A stretch of DNA of 54,191 nucleotides from Bacillota bacterium. Its GTDB lineage: Bacteria; Bacillota; Clostridia; Oscillospirales; Ruminococcaceae. The translations under genes were made by a program, and so were the position numbers. Where the stretch lies: NCBI GenBank assembly GCA_029572815.1, contig JAKPUQ010000096.1, positions 1 to 54,191 of the forward strand, read 5' to 3'. This document shows, piece by piece, positions 52,869-54,191 of the stretch. Within the stretch, counting starts at the first letter, position 1; each line of letters begins with the position of its first letter. The notes below the pieces were generated by a model, which saw only the letters and a list, made by a program, of their open reading frames with translations, had not been told where the DNA came from and made no database searches.

Positions 52869-53603
52869 ATGAAAGAGATACCCGAAGAAGAATACCGCTC
52901 GTACATAGCAGAAGCGCAGAGCATAGCCTTCTGCACAGTCTATCCCACAGCTGTTGCAGAGGGGATACAGAGTGGGCACATATATAAAGGAAGCAGCTGC
53001 ACTGTGTTCCGCTGCCACAACGGTTTCACATTTGTGAGGGGAGTCCCCGACAGTGAGGATACGGCGGAGCTTCACAGGCTTATAACAAACGAGGGCGCAA
53101 AGCTCCTTACCGACAACAGCTCACTCTGTGAAGCTCTTTCCGCTATGGGCGGAGTTGGATCGTTCCTGCGGGATAACTATAGTTTTCCATATGATAAGGC
53201 TCCCGACTATGCCCTTCCTGTGGGCTATGAGCTGAGAAGTATAGACGAGGAACTTTGGGGCAGACTGAGCGGCAGAGTAGTTCCGGCTGACTTCTGGGCT
53301 GACTATGAGCAGTTCAGCGCAAACGGCAGGGGAATGTGCGTGATGTACGGCGGCGAGCCTGTTTCCTGGGCTTTTACGTCAGCTGTCAGCAGCTCCGAAG
53401 CCGATATCGGCATAGAGACAGCTGAGACTCATCGCCGCCGCGGACTTGCCCTTGCAGCGGCTGCGGCAGTCATGGGAGAAGTCCTGCCGCAAAGACGTCC
53501 CGTCTGGGGCTGTCATCAGTCCAACAAGGGCTCGGCGCACACTGCGGAGAAGCTGGGATTTGTAAAAACGGCTTCCTGCGTTATGATAAAAAGGGCGGAA
53601 TAA
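52869..53603 (+). CDS. GNAT family acetyltransferase (PF12746-like)
   Basis: 244 aa. The N-terminal half is the variable domain of the GNAT_acetyltran group; the acetyl-CoA part has IGIETAETHRRRGLALAAAA and ends in HQSNKGSAHTAEKLGFVKT. Substrate unknown. ATG with GAGGTG upstream. Follows the acyltransferase terminator, so a separate unit. Confidence 0.8.
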   Translation: MKEIPEEEYRSYIAEAQSIAFCTVYPTAVAEGIQSGHIYKGSSCTVFRCHNGFTFVRGVPDSEDTAELHRLITNEGAKLLTDNSSLCEALSAMGGVGSFLRDNYSFPYDKAPDYALPVGYELRSIDEELWGRLSGRVVPADFWADYEQFSANGRGMCVMYGGEPVSWAFTSAVSSSEADIGIETAETHRRRGLALAAAAAVMGEVLPQRRPVWGCHQSNKGSAHTAEKLGFVKTASCVMIKRAE

Positions 53604-53649
53604 CACTCAGAGCCTCCACAGCATATAATAAGGGGAAAGGAGTGGTTCT

Positions 53650-53997
53650 GTGGAAACTGCCGAGATAACTGCACTGACCGTTGTATTCTTTATCGCCGCT
53701 GTGGAGATATGCTGCTTTTTTGTTATATCAAAGCTCCGCGGAAGAAGCTATCCGCTGTGTGTAGTCATGCCTGTTTTTGCAGGAGACAACGAGCTGCCTC
53801 AGCGTCTTGACTACATAGGCTCCCTTGTGGAGGAGGGAAGCGTTCTTGCGGAAAATATCCTTCTCATCGACTACGGAGGAACTGCCGAACAGATAGAGCT
53901 GTGCAGGAAATTCTGCAACTCTCACCATGCTGCGGAGATGATACTTCCCGAAGAGATGGAAAAAGCTATGAAAAACTATCTGCATTTTATGGTATAA
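53650..53997 (+). CDS. Hypothetical membrane-anchored protein (115 aa)
   Basis: GTG start with AAAGGAG. One N-terminal helix (ALTVVFFIAAVEICCFFVIS) and a soluble tail with PLCVVMPVFAGDNELPQRL and ILLIDYGGT, reminiscent of the start of a nucleotide-sugar fold but too short for a glycosyltransferase. No family recognised. Confidence 0.55.
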   Translation: METAEITALTVVFFIAAVEICCFFVISKLRGRSYPLCVVMPVFAGDNELPQRLDYIGSLVEEGSVLAENILLIDYGGTAEQIELCRKFCNSHHAAEMILPEEMEKAMKNYLHFMV

Positions 53998-54191
53998 GCG
54001 GAGTCCAGTCCCTGTTTGACTGCAAAACTTTGCAGAATGAAACTTTTTCTCCCTTAGTGTAAAATAAAAGTAGGCAAAGAAAAAGAGCAGCTGAAAAAAC
54101 AGTTGCTCTTAGGGTCACAAAATGCTAAAATGAAGTTGGCACACAACAAAGAAAGCGAGTGACCTTAAAATGAGTATAGCATATAAAATCG
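53998..54191 (+). other. Right-edge region with hairpin and start of a partial frame
   Basis: Contains AGAGCAGCTG-A6-CAGTTGCTCT (54084-54109), a likely terminator. An ATG at 54170 opens a frame (MSIAYKI) cut by the window edge. Its ribosome site is weak; it might begin a transposase or another gene. Confidence 0.35.

Overview
The window looks like chromosomal DNA of a gut or rumen Clostridia bacterium, most likely a Ruminococcus-type member of the Oscillospiraceae. The signs are Firmicutes gene order (recJ-relA-metallo-hydrolase-hemZ), sporulation genes of the spoIIGA/sigE type, many near-consensus sigma-A promoters, Thr-rich linkers, and three secreted proteins with dockerin-like calcium repeats, one joined to a serpin. 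Genus is an inference; no rRNA gene is present.

Layout. 1-9.4 kb (minus strand): a housekeeping operon recJ, relA, MBL hydrolase, hemZ and rlmD (cut by the left edge), preceded by spoIIGA and a frameshifted sigE. 9.5-16 kb: MFS exporter, phosphoesterase, a 51-aa membrane peptide, DEAD-box helicase, NudC and MetY. 16-21.3 kb (minus): a six-gene operon DUF1015, DUF3781, CPBP-like, tandem GNAT, SAP protein, TcdA, then maf. 21.6-28.5 kb: MATE exporter, tRNA-Gln, a secreted CHAP-like/dockerin/leucine-rich protein, a sugar-binding lipoprotein, dCMP deaminase and a radical SAM protein behind an RNA with competing hairpins. 28.6-35.9 kb: a LacI-like sensor fused to a GGDEF domain, pyrophosphatase, PRPP synthetase and a fused ABC exporter.

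36-44.3 kb (minus) is one long riboflavin transcript. An FMN riboswitch with a truncated second aptamer copy in tandem controls a small membrane protein, ribD, ribE, a DUF4097 lipoprotein, ribBA, two membrane proteins, ribH, a HAD phosphatase and an M3-like lipoprotein peptidase. 44.5-54.2 kb (plus): Mrp, tRNA-Gly followed by a 98-bp tandem hairpin repeat, a dockerin-serpin split by a frameshift, an ECF sigma/membrane partner pair behind duplicated promoter modules, a dockerin-SH3-transglutaminase protein, a lipoprotein, a membrane acyltransferase and a GNAT enzyme.

Striking points are the duplicated half FMN aptamer, the non-biosynthetic genes inside the rib operon, a diverged pair of interspersed repeats, the structured repeat array after tRNA-Gly, and four single-base frameshifts in short homopolymers, all in sporulation or secreted-protein genes. 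The frameshifts may be sequence errors, decay or switching; raw reads would decide. I see no CRISPR array, prophage or complete insertion sequence.
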